Assembly: GCA_016285145.1 (NCBI GenBank)
Contig: JAEEQE010000013.1
Location: 1 to 61,058 of the forward strand
Direction: 5' to 3'
From: Bacteroidales bacterium
GTDB taxonomy: Bacteria; Bacteroidota; Bacteroidia; Bacteroidales; WCHB1-69
Length of the DNA: 61,058 nt
The translations under genes and the position numbers were made by a program. Positions 34,366 to 43,100 of the stretch are shown in pieces (the stretch's first letter is position 1; each line of letters opens with the position of its first letter). The notes under the pieces were generated by a model. The model ran no database searches. It saw nothing but the letters and a program-made list of their open reading frames with translations, and was not told the origin of the DNA.

Positions 34366-35796
34366 ATGAGAAAAGAAAATCCATTTTACTTTGTTTATAG
34401 AGCCACTATTGCGATTTTTACCATGCTGGCTGTTGCAACAGGTGTTGATGGACAATCCTATTCTGTAGTCGTGAAAGCTGTGGACAGAGATGACAGGCCT
34501 GTGCGGTTAGAAAAACTAACCGTTCAAAATCTGAGCAAGCAGTGGATGGACACCATTGTGAATCCGGATTCCGCAATAATTTTTACAAATACAACAGGCA
34601 TTGAAGAACTGGATGTCGATGATGTCGCTATAGTGAATCCGATGCCAAATCCGTTTCATGGTATAACGCAGGTTTGTGTCCGGCATGTGGTGTCAGGTTC
34701 CCTTAAGCTGGTAATAACTGATATGCGTGGTCGGGTTGTGATGACACATGCGCTCGAATGTATGCATAGTGGGGATTATCTATTCCGTGTCTCGTTGGAA
34801 GAAACAGGTGTCCATGTCCTTACAGTGAGACAAAAAGGGAAAAAACATTCAGTAAAATTGCTAAATACGGGTAAGGGAAATGGTAATTCCATTTTACACT
34901 TGGGAATGAAAAGTGATGGAGATACACCTCGAAATGTGAAATCCGCATCCAGAAGTTCCATTGTAAGACCGATAGACGCCACGGATCGCATTCGCTACAT
35001 CGGATATTTTACGCATAATGGAGAGTTGGTGGAGAGTTTGCCAGTTACGCAGATTTTAACTGCCAACTATCCTGTCATGTTGCATTTCATTACTACACAA
35101 ACGGGTACTCCGTGCGACGGAATACCAACGGTGATGGATGTTGATGGAAATGTGTATAATACGGTGCAGGTGGGAGACCAATGTTGGATGAGAGAGAATA
35201 TGCGTGTTACGCACTTTGCCAACGGGGACACCATACCCATGAAATCGGACGCTTATGGCTGGTGGTACTACCGCTACCCACCCAATGGCGATACAGCTAA
35301 TGTGTCCATGTTTGGATATCTTTACGACTGGAATGCTGCCTTGTACAATTTCTCCGGCAGTAATCCGTGTCAGGGTGTTTGTCCTACCGGGTGGCATGTT
35401 CCCACGTATGACGAATTGAACACCATGTTGAATTTCGTAAAAAGTAAAAACTGGTTCTGGTGTGACAATAATGGCCTGTTTTATGCCAAGGCTTTGGCTG
35501 ATAGTGTAGGTTGGGCAGAATCATCTCAAGAATGTGCTCCAGGAGCATCCACAGGACCGTACAACATGAGCGGTTTCTCAGCTCGACCCGCCGGTATGTT
35601 CAATGCTTCCAATACGTATGCCTCCTTTGGGTCATCTGCTTTTTTTTGGAGTTCCACAAAGGTTCCTTCCCAATATCCATATCAGTCGAGTCATAGCGCC
35701 TATTACCGCAGGATTGACAATATCCCAATAGTGTCAAATCCTGTTGGCGGCTCCGGAGAGTCGTGTGCACATTCTGTACGATGCCTGCGGGATTAA
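34366..35796 (+). CDS. FISUMP domain protein, exported
   Basis: A protein of 476 residues. A signal peptide (about 1-30, ending ATGVDGQSY) leads to a short beta domain. Residues 80-160 look like a sorting-type module, NPMPNPFHGITQVCVRH with DMRGRVVMTHAL and GVHVLTVRQKGKKHSVKLL. The FISUMP domain (PF09603, Fibrobacter succinogenes major paralogous domain) runs from about 245 to the end: MDVDGNVYNTVQVGDQCWM, WMRENMRVTHFANGD, CPTGWHVPTYDELN. It is probably a surface protein of unknown function. ATG 34366 is preferred over ATG 34333, which adds 11 residues before the signal. There is no C-terminal sorting tail. Confidence 0.75.
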   Translation: MRKENPFYFVYRATIAIFTMLAVATGVDGQSYSVVVKAVDRDDRPVRLEKLTVQNLSKQWMDTIVNPDSAIIFTNTTGIEELDVDDVAIVNPMPNPFHGITQVCVRHVVSGSLKLVITDMRGRVVMTHALECMHSGDYLFRVSLEETGVHVLTVRQKGKKHSVKLLNTGKGNGNSILHLGMKSDGDTPRNVKSASRSSIVRPIDATDRIRYIGYFTHNGELVESLPVTQILTANYPVMLHFITTQTGTPCDGIPTVMDVDGNVYNTVQVGDQCWMRENMRVTHFANGDTIPMKSDAYGWWYYRYPPNGDTANVSMFGYLYDWNAALYNFSGSNPCQGVCPTGWHVPTYDELNTMLNFVKSKNWFWCDNNGLFYAKALADSVGWAESSQECAPGASTGPYNMSGFSARPAGMFNASNTYASFGSSAFFWSSTKVPSQYPYQSSHSAYYRRIDNIPIVSNPVGGSGESCAHSVRCLRD

Positions 35797-35879
35797 CCGA
35801 CAACCCGCATCATAAAATCTGTGAAAGAGTGAAATGCAAATGTGGTTGAAAGGCTCCAATAGGTTTGTTTTCACCCTAC

Positions 35880-35964
35880 ATTCGTTCCTCTCGTTGCATT
35901 CGAATATTACTGGTTATTCAAATACGTAGGTGCCCATGGACAGGTAGTTTTCCAGAATCCGGTT
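35880..35964 (-). pseudogene. Degenerate duplicate of the alpha-2-macroglobulin gene 3' part
   Basis: The minus strand reads LENYLSMGTYVFE and then a stop. The intact macroglobulin gene has IDYLPKGTYVFEYTL at 36300-36345. The DNA match covers about 30 bases around ACGTAGGTGCC and CAGGTAGT. The rest of 35797-35965 holds nothing else I can support. Confidence 0.5.
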
Positions 35965-35965
35965 C

Positions 35966-36157
35966 TCACAACTTCTTCCCTACAATCCTTTGCATCACCA
36001 CCGCGCAAGAGGCATCGCCGGTGATTGACATGACGGTGCGCCCCATGTCGAAGGTGCGGTCAATGCCCGCGGCCACGGCCACACACTCCACGGGAATCCC
36101 TGCCGAGGCGAACACGAGAGCGATGCCGATTTGGGCGGTGAGGGAGATTTTTTTCAT
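35966..36157 (-). pseudogene. Internally deleted Na+/dicarboxylate symporter (SDF family) remnant
   Basis: A frame of 63 residues joins what looks like the very start of a DAACS/SDF symporter (MKKISLTAQIGIALV) straight to its C-terminal part (SAGIPVECVAVAAGIDRTFD, then MGRTVMSITGDASCAVVM). In intact SDF proteins, such as glutamate or C4-dicarboxylate symporters, roughly 350 residues separate these pieces, including most membrane helices. The aspartate-rich D-R-x-x-D-M-x-R-T and N/S-x-T-G-D motifs of the last helices are still recognisable. It stays in frame, so the deletion is probably recent. It lies just after the macroglobulin gene on the same strand. Confidence 0.65.
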
Positions 36158-36182
36158 AGTGATCTTCTCTATGCGATGATTA

Positions 36183-39100
36183 TCATTCCACCTTCACCCG
36201 TATTCCTTCGCTGTGCGAGGTGAACTCCGGCGCGTACATGCACTGGATGGTCGTGAGTCCGTTGCTGTAAGTGCCTGCCATGGTGGCCATCAGCGTGTAT
36301 TCGAACACGTAGGTGCCTTTGGGCAGGTAGTCGATGAAGAAGTTGGTGGAGGCATCTTTCGTGGCTTCGTAGTACCACAACCCGTCCTGATGGCGGTAGC
36401 CCGACAGCACGTTCACCGGTTCAAAGCACGATGCACGCATGTCCTTCAGATGCACATACTCCATGTCGCGGTCGGTGCGGATCTCCACCCGCACGCGTAC
36501 CTTGTCGCCCACCTGCAGCGGAGATTCTTCCGTGATGGCGGTAAGCACCTCGCCGCGGTCGCCGACTTTCACTTTGTACAGCTGCTTTTGTATGTTGAAA
36601 TCGCCGTCCTGACTGTGGTCCACCTTGTCCAGGTTCTCTAAATATTGCCAGTAGAGGCCGCCCCATGCCGGGCCGGAAGACTGTTTCTCGATTTTCAGTG
36701 TGGCCATGTCGGCGGTCACGTCGCCGCCCTTCCAGCTCTTTTTGATATAGCCGGTACCGGCCTCCGCCTGCATGGATCCGTCGCCTTCAGTATAGCTCCA
36801 GTGGTCGCCTAACGATAACCGTACGCCGCTGGTGTTTTCTATCTGGTCGTTGTTCAGCAGCAGGGCGTAGATGGCCTCTGTGGTCGATTTGGTGGTGGGC
36901 CAGCTTTGCGTCTGCTTCTGCTTCAGCAGCCACAGCTGCATCTTCTCCACGGATTCCGTGTCATGGGTGATGGTGTTGAAGGCCTCGATGAGCAGGACCT
37001 GCCGTTCAATGGGTGCTTCGTACCAGAAATAGCCATAGCCTGCTTTTTTCCAGTACATGCCCAGTTCTTCAGAATACTGCGCCATGGATTTGATGTGGGC
37101 GATAATCTCTTTGGCGGTCTGTGTGTCGCCGTTGCGATGGCAGATGAGCGCGATCATGCCCTGCATGTAGATGGACTGCTTCTTCCAGTTTTTCTTGATG
37201 TTGGCCAGATTGTAGTTGTAGGCTTCCTGATGGGCCGCAATCACCTTCTGACTCAGGAAGAAACTGCGGGCATACAGGTAGTGGATGTCGCCCCAGCTGC
37301 TAGTCTGGTTCTGTTTCTGCCATTTCTGGTAGTATTCATTCATCTTCTTGTCAATGAAGTTGATAGCCTTTTGAATGGTGTTCGATTTTAAGTCGGATTT
37401 CACGTGCAGTGCCTGCAGATGGCCTACACCTGCCACGATGTGTTCGGTGATGTAGGTGCTGCTTTGTCCGCCGGAAAACCACGACCAACCGCCGTCGCCG
37501 TTCTGCTGGTCTTCCAACTTCTTGCAGGCGTTCTTGCCCTCTTTGGCCATGCGTTGCAGGTCGAAGAGCAAGGCTACATTCTGTTTGCGGGCGGATTCGT
37601 TCTGCGCATCTAATACCCATGGGGTCTCCTCCAGCAGGACGGATTTGAGCTCCTGGTTTTTCTCTAATTGCGAGCAGAAGGCGTCCGGGGTGGAATTGAG
37701 CCATTCGTCGAAGACCTTCTTGACGCGCGGGTGGCTGTTTACGATGTTGGTAGCCAGCGTATTGGCATAATAACGACTGAAAATCTGCTCGTTACATTCG
37801 TAAGGATATTCCATCAGGTAGGGCATGGCCTGGATGGCGTACCATATCGGGTTGGGGGTGAACTCCAGCGTGAGGGATTGCGTGGTCAGGGTTTTACTGG
37901 CGGTGGCGGCGAAGCTATTCTTCAACCGGTCGAAGGTGAAACTCTTGCTGCCCTTGCCGGAGATGTGCAGCGGCAGGCTCTCCGTTATCAGGATGCGGTT
38001 GGTGAGGATGGGCAGCGTGCGCTCCTCGCCGTCGGTGAAGGCGGGTGTCTCCAAGTTGCGGGCCTCGATACGGCAGGTGACGGCACCGAGGTTCTGCGGC
38101 ACGCGTACGCGGAAATGCACCTCCTGAGATGCACCTGGTTTCACCTCAAACGGTTGCGCGTTTTCACCATCAACAATACGTAAATCGGCATTGTTGAATG
38201 GGTTGCGGACTGTGAGCGTGACGTTGCCGCATTGGGTGACGCTGTCCATATTGACTACCTTGGCCGACAGAATCAGCATGTCGCCCTCGCGTAGGAAGCG
38301 CGGCGTGTTGGGTACCACCATCAGCTTCTTGTAGGTCTGCACATACTTCTCGAAACTGCCGGTCATCAGGTCCGTGTTGTGCGCAAAGCCTAACAGTTTC
38401 CAGCGTGTCAGCGATTCCGGCATGGTGAAGGTGATGAGCACATCGCCGTTGCTGTCGGTGTGCAGGTCGGGGTAGAAGAAGGCCGTTTCGTTGAAATTGG
38501 TGCGGATGCCGCCCTGCTCCTGCGGCTCTTCCGAGGAACCCGCTGCCGCCTCTTTGCCGTCGTTTGACCAGGAATAGGTTTGGCCTATCATAGTTTCCAT
38601 ATCAATGCCTGCAGCGTCTTCTATAATAACTTCATCCTCCACAAAATCTATATCCGTTGAAACTTTGAGGTTGTCTTCCACGACGTTGAGAATAACCTCT
38701 TGTTGTCTCGGACTTTTATAAACCCTCCCCATATACCTGTGTGAATACCAGTCATTGAGGAATTCAAGTCGGGGATATTCGCGATCTTTCAGGTATGACG
38801 GTTGCTTTTTAGTTATTGGGGTGTTATGATTGGATGAGAAGTAGGCACAGGAATTATTAAACGAATATTGGTATAAATTGTTATTCCACCATTGAACGAT
38901 GTTTTTGTTGAAATAATTAGGTGAGGCGAAAGCATCTAAAGAGGCATCGTACATGGAACAAAGCACTTCGGCGGCCACCTTGTCGCCATTCTTGTTTTTC
39001 AGGCGGATCTGGTACTGTTCGGCGCTTCCCGGCATCGTCTTGTCGCGGAAGGTGATGAACTCGAAGTCGATATCCTTGTGCGAATGGGGCACATAGATGG

Positions 39101-42100
39101 TGAGGTTTTCATCGTATTGGTTGTTGTTCTGAGCCGTGAAAGCGTGGAATACAACGTTGCCAAGGTCTTTCTCTGTGAGGTTGTAGGTGAAGGATGTCTT
39201 GCCGCGATTGAGATTTACCCACTTGGATTCAATCACGCGATTGTTGGAGATGATCTCGCAAAGCACGTAGGCGTTTTTCAAATAGCTCTCCACGGTGACA
39301 TGAACGGTTTGTCCCACCTCGTTGATGTCGCCCTTTTCCTGATGAATCCAAAGAGGCTTGTAGATGACGGATTTTTTGCTCTCCTTCTGATAAACGGTGA
39401 TGTATGATTCCTCCCGTATTTCGTTGTTGTCTTTATCCTGTGTGATAAAGGTGATCTTGTAAGTGCCTTCATTGAAATTGGCCAGATTGGGGATGGCGAA
39501 GGTGTTCTTTCCATCTGTTTCAAAATCCCCGCTGCAGACGCTCTTCATCACCTTCCAGTTTTCGGGACGCTTGTCGTTTTGCAGGTTCAGATAGGGCAGG
39601 GCCTTCATCATGGTGGCGGAGTCGGAAAGATAATAGTCGTGGCGTGGGCAGCCGTACTTGTACTCGGATGGTGTCTGCAACGCCTCAATGGTGTATCGGA
39701 GCGTGCTCTTCTGTGCTTCGCCGGCTAAGTTGGTGGCCCTCACAAGGAAGCTGTTCTTGTCGGTGGTGGCTATCTGCTGAGGAATGTCCGCATCAATGAG
39801 CAGACTTTTTTTGCTGATGCGTACGCTGCTGTTGGCGGAATGTGTCTCTCCGGTGATGTCGGTGACATCCACGGAGATCTTGAAGTTGTAGAGCGGGTCG
39901 TGCCGCTGGTTCTCCAGGTCGGGAAGGGCCGTGAAGCGGATGCGGAAGGTCCCGTCCGCCTCAGAGACGACTTCGCCGGAGGCTATCTGCTGAGTAGGGC
40001 TGCTCGGAGTCCACCACCAGCACCGCCACCAGGGGAAGGTGGCCTCGCGCACAACCTTGTATTTGACGGTGGCCCCCTCTAAGGCGTAGCCGGCGTAGGC
40101 TTTCACGTTACCGGTGACCTCCACCTCCTGGTCAATCTTGAACTGCTCCTTGGGCTGCTCCATCGTCACCTCAAAGGTGGGACGCTTGTACTCCTCTACG
40201 GAGATGTACTTGACACCATGCTTGCAGTCGATGGAAAAACGTCCGGTAAGACCTGTGGTGGGCAGTACGAAACTGCCGGAGAACGAACCGTATTCGTTGG
40301 TGGTCTTGGTGACCCGTTCTAAAATCTGGAAGTTGGCATCCCGGAAGGAAACCTCTTCTTGCACATCCGCCATCACGCGGTTTTCCATTTTGGAAGATTG
40401 TAGCCCGGGATCGCGCGTCTCCATGACAATACCCTTGTAATAGACGGTCTGCCCGGGACGGTAGATGTTACGGTCGGTGAAGATGTATGTTTTGCGGTCG
40501 GTGGAACTCCAATCGTTCAGGGTGTATATCCGTTTGTTCTGGATGAGGGTGAGTTCATCCCCGTTTTTGGTAACGACCACATCCAAGTAAGTGTTGCCCT
40601 GTTTGTTTGTGAAAGTATAGTTGCATCGTCCCTCTTTGTCCGTGGTCAGTTTTTCTTGGCTGGTGAGATGCCGGTGCCGGTAGTCGTCATAGCATTTGAT
40701 GGACACGGATGCCCCGCTGATGGGCTGTCCAGTCACCCGATCGAAGACGAAAAAGTCGTATTGGTTGGTGTTTTGCCGATAGGTGGCCGCCAGACCGGTC
40801 ATCTGTACAAAAGTGAACGCAAACTCCTTTTGATTGGTGTTGTCGAAGGGACCGTTGGAGGCCAGCAGAAGATAGCTCCCCTTTCCGATCGGTGGCAGCA
40901 GGAAATGTCCCTGCTTTGTGCGGTAATCCCCCTCATTGGGTGCGGGGATGGTGGTCTCATAGACGTGCTTCCGGGCAATGAACAGCGGGAAGGGGGTGTT
41001 TGACGATAAGATTCTGCTGTATTCATCCTTTGTCATCGGAATCACGCGGAGACGGATGATATCGCTATTCTTATAGGAGAAGTTGATGAGGTTGGGCTGG
41101 TTGGCGGGCATGGTGCCTATCACGGAGAATTGGATGGAACGTGCTTGGATGTTGTCCAGGGCAATTTGGGCATTGTTGGCCTCTATGGATTTCGGGGCCG
41201 CTGCTAATGTTTTCTTGTACCACTCGATGGCCGTGATGAAGTCGGTGCGGTACTCCGGATGCTGTTCTTCGTTATAGGAATCCGCCCTGTTTTGATAATA
41301 TTCTCCTAACTTGTAGGCGATCATCTCGTAGCCCTTCTTCCCACGATAATGTTCTTCCAGTTTCAGAAGCTCCTTCAAAAGGGTTTCCTGGGCATTGTCC
41401 AGATTGGTCTTTTCCGACAGATACTCGTAGCGGCGCAGGGTGACATCCAATAGGGCGTACGGTTCCGCATCGCGCAGGTGCAGGCGCGTGAGCGTCTGCA
41501 TGATTTTCAGGGAAAGATAGGAGAAGGAGTACTCGTCCGGCGAGTTGATCAGCATATTGGTGAAAACCTCGTTCTCGGACCAGTATTTCCCGTTGTTGGC
41601 ATCGAACGGCGTGACGGGGATAGGCATCTGCTTGATGCGGTTGGAGAAAAAATCCAGTGCGCGGTTCGCTAACAGGTCGTACAAGGTGGGGCGGTATGGC
41701 TCAGTGGGCGGCATGTCCAGTATCGCCGCATAGTCTTTCATGGGAATCTGGATCAGCAGGTCCGCATCACGGAGCGACTGCTGGTAGTGGAATACAATCT
41801 GCTTCACTATCGTTTGCAAATCCCATACGTTGAGGTCGTTCGGCAGCTCGCCCTCAACAGGGGTGCGGTCCAGGATGCGGTAGCTGTTGTTGTGGTAGTA
41901 ACGGGTGAGCAGGCTGGCCATGCAGCTGTGCCATACGGCTCGGTTGGCGGGATGGCTCTCCTGCTGCTGTATCTGTTGCCCGATGGCCCGATAGACCTGT
42001 TCGAAACCGTTGTCGTCCCGTTGGAGCATCAGCTCATAGTCGTTCAGCTTGTTTTTGATTTCAGCGGGTGTCTGTTGAGCAAAATTGTTGTTCATAATGC

Positions 42101-42140
42101 CAATGAATAAAAGTGGAAGCAGAATGTGGATTTTTTTCAT
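36183..42140 (-). CDS. Alpha-2-macroglobulin family protein
   Basis: An exported protein of 1985 residues with a signal peptide (MKKIHILLPLLFIGIMNNNFA) and no lipobox. A helical N-terminal region (about 25-340) leads to MG1-type beta domains with the MG2 motif TDRNIYRPGQTVYYKGIVM, a bait-like region, and the alpha-2-macroglobulin domain (FPDLHTDSNGDVLITFTMPE, FYPDL). The thioester motif is CNEQ at about 1449 (YPYECNEQIFSRYY), so Cys and Gln are conserved. Alpha-alpha toroid and receptor-type ends follow. It would trap and crosslink attacking peptidases. The usual partner pbpC is not adjacent. The last gene-like signals downstream are two remnants. Confidence 0.9.
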   Translation of the reverse strand: MKKIHILLPLLFIGIMNNNFAQQTPAEIKNKLNDYELMLQRDDNGFEQVYRAIGQQIQQQESHPANRAVWHSCMASLLTRYYHNNSYRILDRTPVEGELPNDLNVWDLQTIVKQIVFHYQQSLRDADLLIQIPMKDYAAILDMPPTEPYRPTLYDLLANRALDFFSNRIKQMPIPVTPFDANNGKYWSENEVFTNMLINSPDEYSFSYLSLKIMQTLTRLHLRDAEPYALLDVTLRRYEYLSEKTNLDNAQETLLKELLKLEEHYRGKKGYEMIAYKLGEYYQNRADSYNEEQHPEYRTDFITAIEWYKKTLAAAPKSIEANNAQIALDNIQARSIQFSVIGTMPANQPNLINFSYKNSDIIRLRVIPMTKDEYSRILSSNTPFPLFIARKHVYETTIPAPNEGDYRTKQGHFLLPPIGKGSYLLLASNGPFDNTNQKEFAFTFVQMTGLAATYRQNTNQYDFFVFDRVTGQPISGASVSIKCYDDYRHRHLTSQEKLTTDKEGRCNYTFTNKQGNTYLDVVVTKNGDELTLIQNKRIYTLNDWSSTDRKTYIFTDRNIYRPGQTVYYKGIVMETRDPGLQSSKMENRVMADVQEEVSFRDANFQILERVTKTTNEYGSFSGSFVLPTTGLTGRFSIDCKHGVKYISVEEYKRPTFEVTMEQPKEQFKIDQEVEVTGNVKAYAGYALEGATVKYKVVREATFPWWRCWWWTPSSPTQQIASGEVVSEADGTFRIRFTALPDLENQRHDPLYNFKISVDVTDITGETHSANSSVRISKKSLLIDADIPQQIATTDKNSFLVRATNLAGEAQKSTLRYTIEALQTPSEYKYGCPRHDYYLSDSATMMKALPYLNLQNDKRPENWKVMKSVCSGDFETDGKNTFAIPNLANFNEGTYKITFITQDKDNNEIREESYITVYQKESKKSVIYKPLWIHQEKGDINEVGQTVHVTVESYLKNAYVLCEIISNNRVIESKWVNLNRGKTSFTYNLTEKDLGNVVFHAFTAQNNNQYDENLTIYVPHSHKDIDFEFITFRDKTMPGSAEQYQIRLKNKNGDKVAAEVLCSMYDASLDAFASPNYFNKNIVQWWNNNLYQYSFNNSCAYFSSNHNTPITKKQPSYLKDREYPRLEFLNDWYSHRYMGRVYKSPRQQEVILNVVEDNLKVSTDIDFVEDEVIIEDAAGIDMETMIGQTYSWSNDGKEAAAGSSEEPQEQGGIRTNFNETAFFYPDLHTDSNGDVLITFTMPESLTRWKLLGFAHNTDLMTGSFEKYVQTYKKLMVVPNTPRFLREGDMLILSAKVVNMDSVTQCGNVTLTVRNPFNNADLRIVDGENAQPFEVKPGASQEVHFRVRVPQNLGAVTCRIEARNLETPAFTDGEERTLPILTNRILITESLPLHISGKGSKSFTFDRLKNSFAATASKTLTTQSLTLEFTPNPIWYAIQAMPYLMEYPYECNEQIFSRYYANTLATNIVNSHPRVKKVFDEWLNSTPDAFCSQLEKNQELKSVLLEETPWVLDAQNESARKQNVALLFDLQRMAKEGKNACKKLEDQQNGDGGWSWFSGGQSSTYITEHIVAGVGHLQALHVKSDLKSNTIQKAINFIDKKMNEYYQKWQKQNQTSSWGDIHYLYARSFFLSQKVIAAHQEAYNYNLANIKKNWKKQSIYMQGMIALICHRNGDTQTAKEIIAHIKSMAQYSEELGMYWKKAGYGYFWYEAPIERQVLLIEAFNTITHDTESVEKMQLWLLKQKQTQSWPTTKSTTEAIYALLLNNDQIENTSGVRLSLGDHWSYTEGDGSMQAEAGTGYIKKSWKGGDVTADMATLKIEKQSSGPAWGGLYWQYLENLDKVDHSQDGDFNIQKQLYKVKVGDRGEVLTAITEESPLQVGDKVRVRVEIRTDRDMEYVHLKDMRASCFEPVNVLSGYRHQDGLWYYEATKDASTNFFIDYLPKGTYVFEYTLMATMAGTYSNGLTTIQCMYAPEFTSHSEGIRVKVE

Positions 42141-42430
42141 GCTATAATGGGTATAATATGGAAAATATAAAACGGGCTATCGATGTGGAATATTGTTGTT
42201 GGTTTAATTTTTACAGTAATATACTTTTGCTACAATAATTTCGAAATTCTGTCAAGTAAGAAAAATAATAAACACCCTTGTTGTCAGTAAGTTTGCGCTG
42301 TTTTGTTCCGTCCAATTCCGGCATTCCACCATGCGTCTGCGCGGGCGGCGTGGGAAACGCACGACGGGAGGTGGTGGGGCTATATGTGCGGGAACGGTTC
42401 ATTGCGGGGGCAAAGGTAGTGATTTTTCTC

Positions 42431-42463
42431 CAACTTTCTTTTTCAGGCAAAAAAAGAAAGTTG
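42431..42463. terminator. Perfect hairpin with A/T-rich arms
   Basis: CAACTTTCTTTTT pairs exactly with AAAAAGAAAGTTG around a short CAGGCAA loop. It may be an intrinsic terminator or the outer part of the structured element that follows. It lies about 290 bases upstream of the macroglobulin start codon, so it does not end that gene. Confidence 0.5.
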
Positions 42464-42480
42464 CAAAGAAAAGTTGCCTT

Positions 42481-42654
42481 CGCCGCTGAATTTTGTTTTG
42501 CTAAAAAAACGGCCATCGTACGCTAAAAAATCGAAACTTGCAACACTGCACTACGTTCCGTGTTGCTTCGGACAGTCGATTTTTCTTAACGCTTCACGAT
42601 GGCGCGTTTTTGGAATCCGCCATGCGTTTTCCACGCAAAACAAAATAAGGCGGC
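42481..42654. repeat. 174-bp nested imperfect inverted repeat
   Basis: Four arm pairs lie in nested order. GCCGCTGAATTTTGTTTTGC (42482-42501) faces its near complement at 42635-42654. GCCATCGT (42512) faces ACGATGGC (42596). AAAAATCGA (42526) faces TCGATTTTT (42576). CAACAC (42541) faces GTGTTG (42560). This could be a structured RNA, a MITE-like element or a cruciform. No reading frame fits. Confidence 0.65.
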
Positions 42655-42659
42655 ATTTT

Positions 42660-42796
42660 CCAATGAGGATTTTGATTGGTTTTTGGGTGTTGGAAATTGG
42701 AATTTGCGGTTTCGGTTCCCGATTCTATGTTCTCGGTTCTTAGGTCTCCGTTCTATGTTCTATGTTCTATGTTCTTTGTTCTTCGTTCTTTATCTC
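42660..42796. repeat. Short-word degenerate filler
   Basis: Runs such as GGAAATTGGAATTTGCGG followed by TTCTATGTTC / TTCTTTGTTC words. No coding signal. Confidence 0.5.
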
Positions 42797-43035
42797 CCAA
42801 AACGCCGTAGGCGTTTCATATCTGTAGAAACGCGCGCACACACACATCCTCGCGGCGCGGCAGGCGCGTGCAATGTCTCGAAGAGACATCCTCTCAATAA
42901 CCCCGCATAAGCGAGCGTAGCGAGCGCAATGTGGGGGCTGGGCTGCGCGCCACGCAAGTCGCGGCGCGGCAGGCGCGTGCCACGGAGAACGGGAAGGGGC
43001 CGCCGCGAAACGACGGCACGATAGAAAGGGGCTGG
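42797..43035 (-). repeat. Dispersed GC-rich repeat, copy D (inverted, with a duplicated core)
   Basis: Begins with AAAACGCCGTAGGCGTTTC and ATCTGTAGAAACGCGCGCAC. The GCGGCGCGGCAGGCGCGTG core occurs twice (about 42855 and 42960), separated by an insert with two small hairpins (ATGTCTCGAAGAGACAT; CCCCGCAT...ATGTGGGG). It ends with CCGCCGCGAAACGACGGCAC and GAAAGGGG. It lies directly before the RHS array promoter. Confidence 0.7.
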
Positions 43036-43073
43036 CGCAAAAATAGCCTTTTCACGGTTTTTGAAAAATTCAT

Positions 43074-43081
43074 TACCTTTG
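43074..43081 (+). promoter_or_regulatory. Promoter of the RHS cassette array
   Basis: TACCTTTG then CACCG, 20 bases before ATG 43101. It is the only convincing -7 element I see for the six co-directional genes to 47914. Confidence 0.6.
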
Positions 43082-43100
43082 CACCGTCAAACAACAGGAT

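Noticed and set aside
42211-42516. Minus-strand frame of 101 codons between the macroglobulin gene and the RHS island
   Set aside because: It runs across the perfect hairpin and part of the inverted repeat and has no domain or start signal.
42797-43035. CRISPR-like repeat structure
   Set aside because: The repeated GC-rich core occurs only twice with unequal spacing and no spacer-sized regular units; it is a dispersed repeat.
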